This document shows positions 5,885-6,048 of a stretch of DNA of 6,048 nucleotides, in pieces. The DNA comes from an uncultured Fibrobacterota bacterium (GTDB lineage: Bacteria; Fibrobacterota; Chitinivibrionia; Chitinivibrionales; CAIOZP01): positions 1-6,048 of the forward strand of contig CAIOZP010000377.1 of NCBI GenBank assembly GCA_903862805.1. Direction: 5' to 3'. Made by a program: the position numbers and the translations under genes. The notes below the pieces were generated by a model. That model saw nothing but the letters and a program-made list of their open reading frames with translations. It made no database searches and was not told the origin of the DNA. Numbering within the stretch: the stretch's first letter is position 1; each line of letters opens with the position of its first letter.

Positions 5885-5925
5885 CGCTCGTGTCCACCTC
5901 AAGGGTGCTCGCGAGCGCCTTTTTT
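5883..5925 (+). terminator. Rho-independent terminator of the deacetylase transcript
   Basis: An 8-bp stem GGCGCTCG/CGAGCGCC (5883-5890 with 5912-5919) is followed at once by six T residues (5920-5925). The same 3' arm can instead pair locally with GGTGCT (5904-5909 with 5914-5919, CGCG loop), giving a compact classical terminator hairpin. Either form would end transcription from the deacetylase gene. Confidence 0.85.
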
Positions 5926-6048
5926 GATGGTTGTCGCGGCTAAAATTAATGAGACCATTTGCCCCTCTAAACAGGGTAACACTCGCAGTGACGGTTAATA
6001 GATATCAGTTCGTTTCTCTGTAGCCAGATCACAATCGCCCGGCGCAGA
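5926..6048. other. Window-edge sequence without recognised features
   Basis: After the terminator there are 123 bp in which I see no reading frame, tRNA, promoter or repeat I can support. It is probably intergenic or the approach to a gene beyond the edge. Confidence 0.5.

Noticed and set aside
1..6048. CRISPR arrays, insertion sequences, phage genes or attachment sites
   Set aside because: No regularly spaced repeats, transposase or integrase motifs, or long terminal repeats are visible.

Overview
The window holds four protein genes and one tRNA gene, in two blocks that diverge from an intergenic region at about 3134-3548. The organism looks like a Gram-negative bacterium of the Fibrobacteres-Chlorobi-Bacteroidetes (FCB) group. 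The reason is a large secreted protein that ends in what looks like a type IX secretion (T9SS) sorting domain. A member of Fibrobacterota, such as a chitin- or cellulose-degrading lineage, fits best, but this is inference: the window has no rRNA or other marker that fixes taxonomy.

Minus-strand block (3133 down to 33): a YbiT-type ABC-F translation factor (3133-1496), then triosephosphate isomerase tpiA (1400-645), the translocon subunit secG (634-197) and a tRNA-Leu gene (158-72), closed by a strong intrinsic terminator (66-33). No terminator is visible between these genes. tpiA and secG are 10 bp apart, and the secG ribosome binding site overlaps the tpiA stop codon. The block may therefore be one housekeeping transcription unit linking translation, glycolysis and protein export. 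The secG/tRNA-Leu neighbourhood resembles E. coli secG-leuU, but the anticodon here reads AAG instead of GAG.

Intergenic region (3134-3548): a predicted promoter and leader hairpin for the ABC-F gene, a predicted promoter for the plus-strand gene whose spacer is exactly filled by a dyad, an isolated palindrome, and a strong ribosome binding site.

Plus-strand block (3549-5804): a 751-residue secreted multidomain enzyme. In order it has a signal peptide, a CBM5/12-like chitin/cellulose-binding module, a polysaccharide-deacetylase (NodB-like) domain split by a long beta-rich insert, a beta-rich linker region, and a C-terminal T9SS sorting domain. The likely role is deacetylation of an insoluble polysaccharide, most plausibly chitin, outside the cell. 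The gene is followed by about 110 bp of tightly structured sequence: a GNRA-capped hairpin, a second hairpin, and a terminator with two alternative pairings. The last 120 bp hold nothing I recognise.

The least ordinary items are the split, carbohydrate-binding, T9SS-exported deacetylase, the tRNA-Leu(AAG), the one-sided decay of the ABC-F ATP sites, and the structured 3' region.
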